From positions 310,001 to 374,000 of the forward strand of contig JAIQDT010001113.1 of assembly GCA_021521415.1 (NCBI GenBank): a stretch of DNA of 64,000 nucleotides, in the 5' to 3' direction. Positions 1 to 12,800 of the stretch are shown here, piece after piece. The stretch is from Bidens hawaiensis. Its lineage: Eukaryota; Streptophyta; Magnoliopsida; Asterales; Asteraceae. Numbering within the stretch: position 1 is the first letter of the stretch; every line of letters begins with the position of its first letter. The notes under the pieces were generated by a model. The model saw only the letters and a list, made by a program, of their open reading frames with translations, had not been told where the DNA came from and made no database searches. The position numbers and the translations under genes were made by a program.

Positions 1-254
1 TTTGTTCTGGTTTTTTTTCCTTTTTTTGTTTTGGTGTAGTTCTGGTACCGTAACGACAAAAGAGAATGACAGAAAACGACCGAATTCGAGCAAACTCAAC
101 GACTCAACACAATGGACCGTTAACGCTCGGGTTTGATAAATACCCTCGAATTCGTGTCGACTTAATCTACAACGTTTGGGTTTAACCAACTCTCCTAAAA
201 GGGTTAAATGTGTATAAATTTGAAGTCTTAATTTCAACATTTGATTAAAAAAAA
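1..254 (+). repeat. Partial monomer at left edge
   Basis: This is the last 254 bp of a monomer cut by the window edge. It matches 3411-3664 at an offset of 3410 bp, with one difference noticed near 76 (AGAAAAC against AGAAACC). It is therefore the eighth member of a preceding 8-monomer period, so that higher-order repeat extends beyond the left edge. Confidence 0.9.
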
Positions 255-3200
255 GGCTTATATACTTTTAAGAGTTAATATTTGCATTTTATATCTTGAA
301 TCCGTATGTTCATGTCCGTTCCATATCAGGTATTCCTAGAACCGTCCCTTAAATTCACAAAAATTAAATCCTAAATAAACTGAAAAAGTTACGGTATTGT
401 AAGGCAAGTCTTTGATCGGGAACCATTTTGTTCTGGTTTGTTTTTCCTTTTTTTTGTTTTGGAGTAGTTCTGGTACCGTAACGTCTAATGAGCATGACAG
501 AAACCGACCGAATTCTCGCAAACTCAACGACTCAATACAATGGACCGTCAACGCTCGGGTTTGATATATACTCACGAATTCGTGTCGACTTAATCTACAA
601 TGTTTGGGTTTAACCAACGCTCCTATAAGGGTTAAATGTATATAATTTTGAAGTCCTAATTTCAAAATTTGCTTAAAAAAGGCATATATACTTTTAAGAG
701 TTAATATTTGCATTTTATATCTTGAATTCGTATGTTCATGTCCGTTCCATATCATGTATTCATAGAACCGTCCATTAAATTCACAAAAAATAAATCATAA
801 ATAAACTGAAAAAGTTACGATATTGTATGGCAAGTCTTTGATCGGGAACCATTTTGTTCTGGTTTTTATTCCTTTTTTTGTTTTGGTGTAGTTATGGTAC
901 CGTAACTACTAAAGAGCATGACAAAAACCGACTGAATTCGCGCAAAATCAACGACTCAACACAATGGACCGTCAACGCTCGGGTTTCATAAATAACCACG
1001 AATTCGTGTCGACTTAGTCAACAATGTTTGGGTTTAACCAACGCTCCTAAAAGGGTTAAATGTGTATAAATTTGAAGTCTTAATTTCAACATTTGATTAA
1101 AAAAAAAGACTTATATACTATTAAGAGTTAATATTTGCATTTTATATCTTGAATCCGTATGTTCATGTCCGTTCCATATCATGTATTCCCAGATCCGTCC
1201 TTTAAATTCACAAAAAATAAATCGTAAATAAACTGAAAAAGTTACGGTATTGTAAGGCAAGCCTTTGATCGGGAACCATTTTGTTCTGTTTTTTTTTCCT
1301 TTTTTTGTTTTGGTGTAGTTATGGTACCGTAACGACTAAAGAGCACGACAGAAACCGACCGAATTCGCGCAAACTCAACGACTCAACACAATGGACCGTC
1401 TTCGCTCTGGTTTGATAAATACCCACAAATTCGAGACGACTTAATCTACAAAGTTTTGGTTTAACCAACGCTCCTAAAAGGGTTAAATGTGTATAAATTT
1501 GAAGTCTTAATTTCAACATTTGATTAAAAAAAAGGCTTATATACTTTTAGGAGTTAATATTTGCATTTTATATCTTGAATCCGTATGTTCATGTCCGTTC
1601 CATATCATGTATTCATAGAACCGTCCATTAAATTCACAAAAATTAAATCTTAAATAAACTGAAAAAGTTACGGTATTGTATGGCAAGTTTTTGATCGGGA
1701 ACCATTTTGTTCTGTTTTTTTTTTCCTTTTTTTGTTTTGGTGTAGTTATGGTACCGTAACGACAAAAGAGAATGACAGAAAACGACTGAATTCGCGCAAA
1801 ATCAACGACTCAACACAATGGACCGTCAACGCTCGGGTTTCATAAATAACCACGAATTCGTGTCGACTTAGTCTACAATGTTTGGGTTTAACCAACGCTC
1901 CTAAAAGGGTTAAATGTGTATAAATTTGAAGTCTTAATTTCAACATTTGATTAAAAAAAAGGCTTATATACTTTTGAGAGTTAATATTTGCATTTTATAT
2001 CTTGAATCCGTATGTTCATGTCCGTTCCATATCATGTATTCCCAGATCCGTCCTTTAAATTCACAAAAAATAAATCGTAAATAAACTGAAAAAGTTACTG
2101 TATTGTATGGCAAGTCTTTGATCGGGAACCATTTTGTTCTGGTTTTTATTCCTTTTTTTGTTTTGGTGTAGTTCTGGTACCGTAACGACTAAAGAGCATG
2201 ACAGAAACCGACCGAATTCGCACAAAATCAACGACTCAACACAATGGACCGTCTTCGCTCTGGTTTGATAAATGCCCACAAATTCGAGACGACTTAATCT
2301 ACAATGTTTTGGTTTAACCAACGCTCCTAAAAGGGTTAAATGTGTATAAATTTGAAGTCTTAATTTCAACATTTGATTAAAAAAAAGGCTTATATACTTT
2401 TAGGAGTTAATATTTGCATTTTATATCTTGAATCCGTATGTTCATGTCCGTTCCATATCATGTATTCATAGAACCGTCCATTAAATTCACAAAAATTAAA
2501 TCGTAAATAAACTGAAAAAGTTACGGTATTGTATGGCAAGTTTTTTATCGGGAACCATTTTGTTCTGGTTTTTTTTCCTTTTTTTGTTTTGGTGTAGTTA
2601 TGGTACCGTAACTACTAAAGAGCATGACAAAAACCGACTGAATTCGCGCAAAATCAACGACTCAACACAATGGACCGTCAACGCTCGGGTTTCATAAATG
2701 ACCACGAATTCGTGTCGACTTAGTCTACAACGTTTGGGTTTAACCAACTCTCCTAAAAGGGTTAAATGTGTATAAATTTGAAGTCTTAATTTCAACATTT
2801 GATTAAAAAAAAGGCTTATATACTTTTGAGAGTTAATATTTGCATTTTATATCTTGAATCCGTATGTTCATGTCCGTTCCATATCATGTATTCCCAGATC
2901 CGTCCTTTAAATTAACAAAAAATAAATCGTAAATAAACTGAAAAAGTTACGGTATTGTAAGGCAAGCCTTTGATCGGGAACCATTTTGTTCTGTTTTTTT
3001 TTCCTTTTTTTGTTTTGGTGTAGTTATGGTACCGTAACGACTAAAGAGCACGACAGAAACCGACCGAATTCGCGCAAACTCAACGACTCAACACAATGGA
3101 CCGTCTTCGCTCTGGTTTGATAAATACCCACAAATTCGAGACGACTTAATCTACAATGTTTTGGTTTAACCAACGCTCCTAAAAGGGTTAAATGTGTATA

Positions 3201-3664
3201 AATTTGAAGTCTTAATTTCAACATTTGATTAAAAAAAAGGCTTATATACTTTTAGGAGTTAATATTTGCATTTTATATCTTGAATCCGTATGTTCATGTC
3301 CGTTCCATATCATGTATTCATAGAACCGTCCATTAAATTCACAAAAATTAAATCGTAAATAAACTGAAAAAGTTACGGTATTGAATGGCAAGTTTTTTAT
3401 CGGGAACCATTTTGTTCTGGTTTTTTTTCCTTTTTTTGTTTTGGTGTAGTTCTGGTACCGTAACGACAAAAGAGAATGACAGAAACCGACCGAATTCGAG
3501 CAAACTCAACGACTCAACACAATGGACCGTTAACGCTCGGGTTTGATAAATACCCTCGAATTCGTGTCGACTTAATCTACAACGTTTGGGTTTAACCAAC
3601 TCTCCTAAAAGGGTTAAATGTGTATAAATTTGAAGTCTTAATTTCAACATTTGATTAAAAAAAA
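255..3664 (+). repeat. 8-monomer higher-order repeat, copy 1
   Basis: Monomers start at 255, 681, 1108, 1534, 1961, 2387, 2813 and 3239. Each is a distinct variant recognisable by linked changes: the first has ACGTCTAATGAG and a short CTTAAAAAA end; the second ends in GAC instead of GGC; the third has CCGTCTTC and AAATTCGAG; the fourth has ACGACAAAAGAG with CATAAATAACC; the eighth has CCGTTAAC and ACCCTCGAATTC. The block recurs at 3665 with the same order. Differences seen between copies are few, for example near 1019 (GTCAAC against GTCTAC at 4429), near 2226 (AAAATC against AAACTC) and one T-tract length change near 1715, so identity is above about 99% by eye. Confidence 0.93.
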
Positions 3665-6600
3665 GGCTTATATACTTTTAAGAGTTAATATTTGCATTTT
3701 ATATCTTGAATCCGTATGTTCATGTCCGTTCCATATCAGGTATTCCTAGAACCGTCCCTTAAATTCACAAAAATTAAATCCTAAATAAACTGAAAAAGTT
3801 ACGGTATTGTAAGGCAAGTCTTTGATCGGGAACCATTTTGTTCTGGTTTGTTTTTCCTTTTTTTTGTTTTGGAGTAGTTCTGGTACCGTAACGTCTAATG
3901 AGCATGACAGAAACCGACCGAATTCTCGCAAACTCAACGACTCAATACAATGGACCGTCAACGCTCGGGTTTGATATATACTCACGAATTCGTGTCGACT
4001 TAATCTACAATGTTTGGGTTTAACCAACGCTCCTATAAGGGTTAAATGTATATAATTTTGAAGTCCTAATTTCAAAATTTGCTTAAAAAAGGCATATATA
4101 CTTTTAAGAGTTAATATTTGCATTTTATATCTTGAATTCGTATGTTCATGTCCGTTCCATATCATGTATTCATAGAACCGTCCATTAAATTCACAAAAAA
4201 TAAATCATAAATAAACTGAAAAAGTTACGATATTGTATGGCAAGTCTTTGATCGGGAACCATTTTGTTCTGGTTTTTATTCCTTTTTTTGTTTTGGTGTA
4301 GTTATGGTACCGTAACTACTAAAGAGCATGACAAAAACCGACTGAATTCGCGCAAAATCAACGACTCAACACAATGGACCGTCAACGCTCGGGTTTCATA
4401 AATAACCACGAATTCGTGTCGACTTAGTCTACAATGTTTGGGTTTAACCAACGCTCCTAAAAGGGTTAAATGTGTATAAATTTGAAGTCTTAATTTCAAC
4501 ATTTGATTAAAAAAAAAGACTTATATACTATTAAGAGTTAATATTTGCATTTTATATCTTGAATCCGTATGTTCATGTCCGTTCCATATCATGTATTCCC
4601 AGATCCGTCCTTTAAATTCACAAAAAATAAATCGTAAATAAACTGAAAAAGTTACGGTATTGTAAGGCAAGCCTTTGATCGGGAACCATTTTGTTCTGTT
4701 TTTTTTTCCTTTTTTTGTTTTGGTGTAGTTATGGTACCGTAACGACTAAAGAGCACGACAGAAACCGACCGAATTCGCGCAAACTCAACGACTCAACACA
4801 ATGGACCGTCTTCGCTCTGGTTTGATAAATACCCACAAATTCGAGACGACTTAATCTACAAAGTTTTGGTTTAACCAACGCTCCTAAAAGGGTTAAATGT
4901 GTATAAATTTGAAGTCTTAATTTCAACATTTGATTAAAAAAAAGGCTTATATACTTTTAGGAGTTAATATTTGCATTTTATATCTTGAATCCGTATGTTC
5001 ATGTCCGTTCCATATCATGTATTCATAGAACCGTCCATTAAATTCACAAAAATTAAATCTTAAATAAACTGAAAAAGTTACGGTATTGTATGGCAAGTTT
5101 TTGATCGGGAACCATTTTGTTCTGTTTTTTTTTCCTTTTTTTGTTTTGGTGTAGTTATGGTACCGTAACGACAAAAGAGAATGACAGAAAACGACTGAAT
5201 TCGCGCAAAATCAACGACTCAACACAATGGACCGTCAACGCTCGGGTTTCATAAATAACCACGAATTCGTGTCGACTTAGTCTACAATGTTTGGGTTTAA
5301 CCAACGCTCCTAAAAGGGTTAAATGTGTATAAATTTGAAGTCTTAATTTCAACATTTGATTAAAAAAAAGGCTTATATACTTTTGAGAGTTAATATTTGC
5401 ATTTTATATCTTGAATCCGTATGTTCATGTCCGTTCCATATCATGTATTCCCAGATCCGTCCTTTAAATTCACAAAAAATAAATCGTAAATAAACTGAAA
5501 AAGTTACTGTATTGTATGGCAAGTCTTTGATCGGGAACCATTTTGTTCTGGTTTTTATTCCTTTTTTTGTTTTGGTGTAGTTCTGGTACCGTAACGACTA
5601 AAGAGCATGACAGAAACCGACCGAATTCGCACAAACTCAACGACTCAACACAATGGACCGTCTTCGCTCTGGTTTGATAAATACCCACAAATTCGAGACG
5701 ACTTAATCTACAATGTTTTGGTTTAACCAACGCTCCTAAAAGGGTTAAATGTGTATAAATTTGAAGTCTTAATTTCAACATTTGATTAAAAAAAAGGCTT
5801 ATATACTTTTAGGAGTTAATATTTGCATTTTATATCTTGAATCCGTATGTTCATGTCCGTTCCATATCATGTATTCATAGAACCGTCCATTAAATTCACA
5901 AAAATTAAATCGTAAATAAACTGAAAAAGTTACGGTATTGTATGGCAAGTTTTTTATCGGGAACCATTTTGTTCTGGTTTTTTTTCCTTTTTTTGTTTTG
6001 GTGTAGTTATGGTACCGTAACTACTAAAGAGCATGACAAAAACCGACTGAATTCGCGCAAAATCAACGACTCAACACAATGGACCGTCAACGCTCGGGTT
6101 TCATAAATAACCACGAATTCGTGTCGACTTAGTCTACAACGTTTGGGTTTAACCAACTCTCCTAAAAGGGTTAAATGTGTATAAATTTGAAGTCTTAATT
6201 TCAACATTTGATTAAAAAAAAGGCTTATATACTTTTGAGAGTTAATATTTGCATTTTATATCTTGAATCCGTATGTTCATGTCCGTTCCATATCATGTAT
6301 TCCCAGATCCGTCCTTTAAATTAACAAAAAATAAATCGTAAATAAACTGAAAAAGTTACGGTATTGTAAGGCAAGCCTTTGATCGGGAACCATTTTGTTC
6401 TGTTTTTTTTTCCTTTTTTTGTTTTGGTGTAGTTATGGTACCGTAACGACTAAAGAGCACGACAGAAACCGACCGAATTCGCGCAAACTCAACGACTCAA
6501 CACAATGGACCGTCTTCGCTCTGGTTTGATAAATACCCACAAATTCGAGACGACTTAATCTACAATGTTTTGGTTTAACCAACGCTCCTAAAAGGGTTAA

Positions 6601-6850
6601 ATGTGTATAAATTTGAAGTCTTAATTTCAACATTTGATTAAAAAAAAGGCTTATATACTATTAGGAGTTAATATTTGCATTTTATATCTTGAATCCGTAT
6701 GTTCATGTCCGTTCCATATCATGTATTCATAGAACCGTCCATTAAATTCACAAAAATTAAATCGTAAATAAACTGAAAAAGTTACGGTATTGTATGGCAA
6801 GTTTTTTATCGGGAACCATTTTGTTCTGGTTTTTTTTCCTTTTTTTGTTT
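3665..6850 (+). repeat. 8-monomer higher-order repeat, copy 2
   Basis: Monomers start at 3665, 4091, 4518, 4944, 5370, 5796, 6222 and 6648, reproducing copy 1 at a 3410-bp offset. The match stops inside the last monomer at about 6850: copy 1 continues with GTTCTGG and ACGACAAAAG (eighth-type), whereas this copy switches to GTTATGG and ACTACTAAAG (sixth-type). The switch within the T tract marks an exchange point between monomer types. Confidence 0.92.
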
Positions 6851-9800
6851 TGGTGTAGTTATGGTACCGTAACTACTAAAGAGCATGACAAAAACCGACT
6901 GAATTCGCGCAAAATCAACGACTCAACACAATGGACCGTCAACGCTCGGGTTTCATAAATAACCACGAATTCGTGTCGACTTAGTCTACAACGTTTGGGT
7001 TTAACCAACTCTCCTAAAAGGGTTAAATGTGTATAAATTTGAAGTCTTAATTTCAACATTTGATTAAAAAAAAGGCTTATATACTTTTAAGAGTTAATAT
7101 TTGCATTTTATATCTTGAATCCGTATGTTCATGTCCGTTCTATATCAGGTATTCCTAGAACCGTCCATTAAATTCACAAAAATTAAATCGTAAATAAACT
7201 GAAAAAGTTACGGTATTGTAAGGCAAGTCTTTGATCGGGAACCATTTTGTTCTGGTTTGTTTTTCCTTTTTTTGTTTTGGAGTAGTTCTGGTACCGTAAC
7301 GTCTAATGAGCATGACAGAAACCGACCGAATTCTCGTAAACTCAACGACTCAACACAATGGACCGTCAACGCTCGGGTTTGATATATACTCACGAATTCG
7401 TGTCGACTTAATCTACAATGTTTGGGTTTAACCAACACTCCTATAAGGGTTAAATGTATATAAATTTAAAGTCTTAATTTCAACATTTGATTAAAAAAAA
7501 GGCTTATATACTTTTAAGAGTCAATATTTGCATTTTATATCTTGAATCCGTATGTTCATGTCCGTTCCATATCATGTATTCATAGAACCGTCCATTAAAT
7601 TCACAAAAATTAAATCTTAAATAAACTGAAAAAGTTACGGTATTGTATGGCAAGTTTTTGATCGGGAACCATTTTGTTATGGTTTTTATTCCTTTTTTTG
7701 TTTTGGTGTAGTTATGGTACCGTAACTACTAAAGAGCATGACAAAAACCGACTGAATTCGCGCAAAATCAACGACTCAACACAATGGACCGTCAACGCTC
7801 GGGTTTCATAAATAACCACGAATTCGTGTCGACTTAGTCTACAATGTTTGGGTTTAACCAACGCTCCTAAAAGGGTTAAATGTGTATAAATTTGAAGTCT
7901 TAATTTCAACACTTGATTAAAAAAAAAGGCTTATATACTTTTAAGAGTTAATATTTGCATTTTATATCTTGAATCCGTATGTTCATGTCCCTACCATATC
8001 ATGTATTCCCAGATCCGTCCTTTAAATTCACAAAAAATAAATCGTAAATAAACTGAAAAAGTTACGGTATTGTAAGGCAAGCCTTTGATCGGGAACCATT
8101 TTGTTCTGTTTTTTTTTCCTTTTTTTGTTTTGGAGTAGTTCTGGTACCGTAACGTCTAATGAGCATGACAGAAACCGACCGAATTCTCGCAAACTCAACG
8201 ACTCAACACAATGGACCGTCTTCGCTCTGGTTTGATATATACTCACGAATTCGTGTCGACTTAATCTACAATGTTTGGGTTTAACCAACGCTCCTATAAG
8301 GGTTAAATGTGTATAAATTTGAAGTCTTAATTTCAACATTTGATTAAAAAAAAGGCTTGTATACTTTAAGGAGTTAATATTTGCATTTTATATCTTGAAT
8401 CCGTATGTTCATGTCCGTTCCATATCATGTATTCATAGAACCGTCCATTAAATTCACAAAAATTAAATCTTAAATAAACTGAAAAAGTTACGGTATTGTA
8501 TGGCAAGTTTTTGATCGGGAACCATTTTGTTATGGTTTTTTTTCCTTTTTTTGTTTTGGTGTAGTTCTGGTACCGTAACGACAAAAGAGAATGACAGAAA
8601 ACGACCGAATTCGAGCAAACTCAACGACTCAACACAATGGACCGTTAACGCTCGGGTTTGATAAATACCCTCGAATTCGTGTCGACTTAATCTACAACGA
8701 TTGGTTTTAACCAACTCTCCTAAAAGGGTTAAATGTGTATAAATTTGAAGTCTTAATTTCAACATTTGATTAAAAAAAAGGCTTATATACTTTTAAGAGT
8801 TAATATTTGCATTTTATATCTTGAATCCGTATGTTCATGTCCGTTCCATATCATGTATTCCTAGAACCGTCCATTAAATTCACAAAAATTAAATCGTAAA
8901 TAAACTGAAAAAGTTATGGTATTGTAAGGCAAGTCTTTGATCGGGAACCTTTTTGTTCTGGTTTGTTTTTCCTTTTTTTGTTTTGGAGTAGTTCTGGTAC
9001 CGTAACGTCTAATGAGCATGACAGAAACCGACCGAATTCTCGCAAACTCAACGACTCAACACAATGGACCGTCAACGCTCGGGTTTGATATATACTCACG
9101 AATTCGTGTCGACTTAATCTACAATGTTTGGGTTTAACCAACGCTCCTATAAGGGTTAAATGTGTATAAATTTGAAGTCTTAATTTCAATATTTGATTAA
9201 AAAAAAGGCTTATATACTTTTAGGAGTTAATATTTGCATTTTATATCTTGAATCCGTATGTTCATGTCCGTTCCATATCATGTATTCATAGAACCGTCCA
9301 TTAAATTCACAAAAATTAAATCTTAAATAAACTGAAAAAGTTACGGTATTGTATGGCAAGTTTTTGATCGGGAACCATTTTTTCTGGTTTTTTTTTCCTT
9401 TTTTTGTTTTGGTGTAGTTCTGGTTCCGTAACGACAAAAGAGAATGACAGAAACCGACGGAATTCGCGCAAAATCAACGACTCAACACAATGGACCGTCA
9501 ACGCTCGGGTTTCATAAATAACCACGAATTCGTGTCGACTTAATCTACAATGTTTGGGTTTAACCAACGCTCCTAAAAGGGTTAAATGTGTATAAATTTG
9601 AAGTCTTAATTTCAACATTTGATTAAAAAAAAGGCTTATATACTTTTGAGAGTTAATATTTGCATTTTATATCTTGAATCCGTATGTTCATGTCCGTTCC
9701 ATATCATGTATTCCTAGAACCGTCCATTAAATTCACAAAAATTAAATCGTAAATAAACTGAAAAAGTTACGGTATTGTAAGGCAAGTCTTTGATCGGGAA

Positions 9801-9948
9801 CCATTTTGTTCTGGTTTCTTTTCCCTTTTTTTGTTTTGGAGTAGTTCTGGTACCGTAACGTCTAATGAGCATGACAGAAACCGACCGAATTCGCGCAAAC
9901 TCAACGACTCAACACAATGGACCGTCAACGCTCGGGTTTGATATATAC
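6222..9948 (+). repeat. Long-range duplication, copy 1
   Basis: Monomers start at 6222, 6648, 7074, 7501, 7928, 8354, 8780, 9207 and 9633. This tract recurs at 21130-24856 with an offset of 14908 bp (35 monomers), including rare variants such as CTCGTAAAC near 7336, CTTGATTAAAA near 7911 and CGATTGG near 8698. Only scattered differences were seen: about 7991 (CCCTACC against CCGTACC), about 8359 (CTTGTATAC against CTTATATAC) and about 9457 (ACGG against ACTG). At the right end the matching offset jumps to 15758 bp because the other copy holds two more monomers. Confidence 0.9.
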
Positions 9949-10484
9949 CCACGAATTCGTGTCGACTTAATCTACAATGTTTGGGTTTAACCAACGCTCT
10001 TATAAGGGTTAAATGTATATAAATTTGAAGTCATAATTTCAAAATTTGCTTAAAAAAAGGCTTATATACTTTTAAGAGTTAATATTTGCATTTTATATCT
10101 TGAATCCGTATGTTCATGTCCGTTCCATATCATGTATTCATAGAACCGTCCATTAAATTCACAAAAAATAAATCGTAAATAAACTGAAAAAGTTACGGTA
10201 TTTTATGGCAAGTCTTTGATCGGGATCCATTTTGTTATTGTTTTTTTTCCTTTTTTTGTTTTGGTGTAGTTCTGGTACCGTAACGACTAAAGAGCATGAC
10301 AAAAACCGACCGAATTCGCGCAAACTCAACGACTCAACACAATGGACCGTCAACGCTCGGGTTTCATAGATAACCACGAATTCGTGTCGACTTAATCTAC
10401 AATGTTTGGGTTTAACCAACGCTCCTAAAAGGGTTAAATGTGTTTAAATTTGAAGTCTTAATTTCAACATTTGATTAAAAAAAA
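9949..10484 (+). repeat. Long-range duplication, copy 1, after indel
   Basis: From 9949 this stretch matches 25707-26242 at a 15758-bp offset, sharing GATATATACCC, GCTCTTATAAGG, GGGATCCATT and TGTTATTG. It includes the monomer starting at 10059. The two offsets on either side (14908 and 15758) differ by 850 bp, two monomers, which are absent here. Confidence 0.88.
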
Positions 10485-12800
10485 GGCTTATATACTTTTA
10501 GGAGTTAATATTTGCATTTTATATCTTGAATCCGTATGTTCATGTCCGTTCCATATCATGTATTCCTAGAACCGTCCATTAAATTCACAAAAATTAAATC
10601 GTAAATAAACTGAAAAAGTTACGGTATTGAATGGCAAGTTTTTTATCGGGAACCATTTTGTTCTGGTTTTTTTTCCTTTTTTTGTTTTGGTGTAGTTCTG
10701 GTACCGTAACGACAAAAGAGAATGACAGAAACCGACCGAATTCGAGCAAACTCAACGACTCAACACAATGGACCGTTAACGCTCGGGTTTGATAAATACC
10801 CTCGAATTCGTGTCGACTTAATCTACAACGTTTGGGTTTAACCAACTCTCCTAAAAGGGTTAAATGTGTATAAATTTGAAGTCTTAATTTCAACATTTGA
10901 TTAAAAAAAAGGCTTATATACTTTTAAGAGTTAATATTTGCATTTTATATCTTGAATCCGTATGTTCATGTCCGTTCCATATCAGGTATTCCTAGAACCG
11001 TCCATTAAATTCACAAAAATTAAATCCTAAATAAACTGAAAAAGTTACGGTATTGTAAGGCAAGTCTTTGATCGGGAACCATTTTGTTCTGGTTTGTTTT
11101 TCCTTTTTTTTGTTTTGGAGTAGTTCTGGTACCGTAACGTCTAATGAGCATGACAGAAACCGACCGAATTCTCGCAAACTCAACGACTCAATACAATGGA
11201 CCGTCAACGCTCGGGTTTGATATATACTCACGAATTCGTGTCGACTTAATCTACAATGTTTGGGTTTAACCAACGCTCCTATAAGGGTTAAATGTATATA
11301 ATTTTGAAGTCCTAATTTCAAAATTTGCTTAAAAAAGGCATATATACTTTTAAGAGTTAATATTTGCATTTTATATCTTGAATTCGTATGTTCATGTCCG
11401 TTCCATATCATGTATTCATAGAACCGTCCATTAAATTCACAAAAAATAAATCATAAATAAACTGAAAAAGTTACGATATTGTATGGCAAGTCTTTGATCG
11501 GGAACCATTTTGTTCTGGTTTTTATTCCTTTTTTTGTTTTGGTGTAGTTATGGTACCGTAACTACTAAAGAGCATGACAAAAACCGACTGAATTCGCGCA
11601 AAATCAACGACTCAACACAATGGACCGTCAACGCTCGGGTTTCATAAATAACCACGAATTCGTGTCGACTTAGTCTACAATGTTTGGGTTTAACCAACGC
11701 TCCTAAAAGGGTTAAATGTGTATAAATTTGAAGTCTTAATTTCAACATTTGATTAAAAAAAAAGACTTATATACTATTAAGAGTTAATATTTGCATTTTA
11801 TATCTTGAATCCGTATGTTCATGTCCGTTCCATATCATGTATTCCCAGATCCGTCCTTTAAATTCACAAAAAATAAATCGTAAATAAACTGAAAAAGTTA
11901 CGGTATTGTAAGGCAAGCCTTTGATCGGGAACCATTTTGTTCTGTTTTTTTTTCCTTTTTTTGTTTTGGTGTAGTTATGGTACCGTAACGACTAAAGAGC
12001 ACGACAGAAACCGACCGAATTCGCGCAAACTCAACGACTCAACACAATGGACCGTCTTCGCTCTGGTTTGATAAATACCCACAAATTCGAGACGACTTAA
12101 TCTACAAAGTTTTGGTTTAACCAACGCTCCTAAAAGGGTTAAATGTGTATAAATTTGAAGTCTTAATTTCAACATTTGATTAAAAAAAAGGCTTATATAC
12201 TTTTAGGAGTTAATATTTGCATTTTATATCTTGAATCCGTATGTTCATGTCCGTTCCATATCATGTATTCATAGAACCGTCCATTAAATTCACAAAAATT
12301 AAATCTTAAATAAACTGAAAAAGTTACGGTATTGTATGGCAAGTTTTTGATCGGGAACCATTTTGTTCTGGTTTTTTTTTCCTTTTTTTGTTTTGGTGTA
12401 GTTCTGGTACCGTAACGACAAAAGAGAATGACAGAAAACGACTGAATTCGCGCAAAATCAACGACTCAACACAATGGACCGTCAACGCTCGGGTTTCATA
12501 AATAACCACGAATTCGTGTCGACTTAGTCTACAATGTTTGGGTTTAACCAACGCTCCTAAAAGGGTTAAATGTGTATAAATTTGAAGTCTTAATTTCAAC
12601 ATTTGATTAAAAAAAAGGCTTATATACTTTTGAGAGTTAATATTTGCATTTTATATCTTGAATCCGTATGTTCATGTCCGTTCCATATCATGTATTCCCA
12701 GATCCGTCCTTTAAATTCACAAAAAATAAATCGTAAATAAACTGAAAAAGTTACTGTATTGTATGGCAAGTCTTTGATCGGGAACCATTTTGTTCTGGTT
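10485..12800 (+). repeat. 8-monomer repeat, third partial copy
   Basis: Monomers start at 10485, 10911, 11337, 11764, 12190 and 12617. From about 10570 to about 12800 the order reproduces the eighth, first, second, third, fourth and part of the fifth member of the 8-monomer repeat, at an offset of 7246 bp (17 monomers) from 3324-5550. It includes the tell-tale GGCATATATA at 11337 and GACTTATATACTATT at 11764. The fourth-type monomer differs in reading GTTCTGG instead of GTTATGG near 12405. The copy is separated from the first two by the long-range duplication block. Confidence 0.88.
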
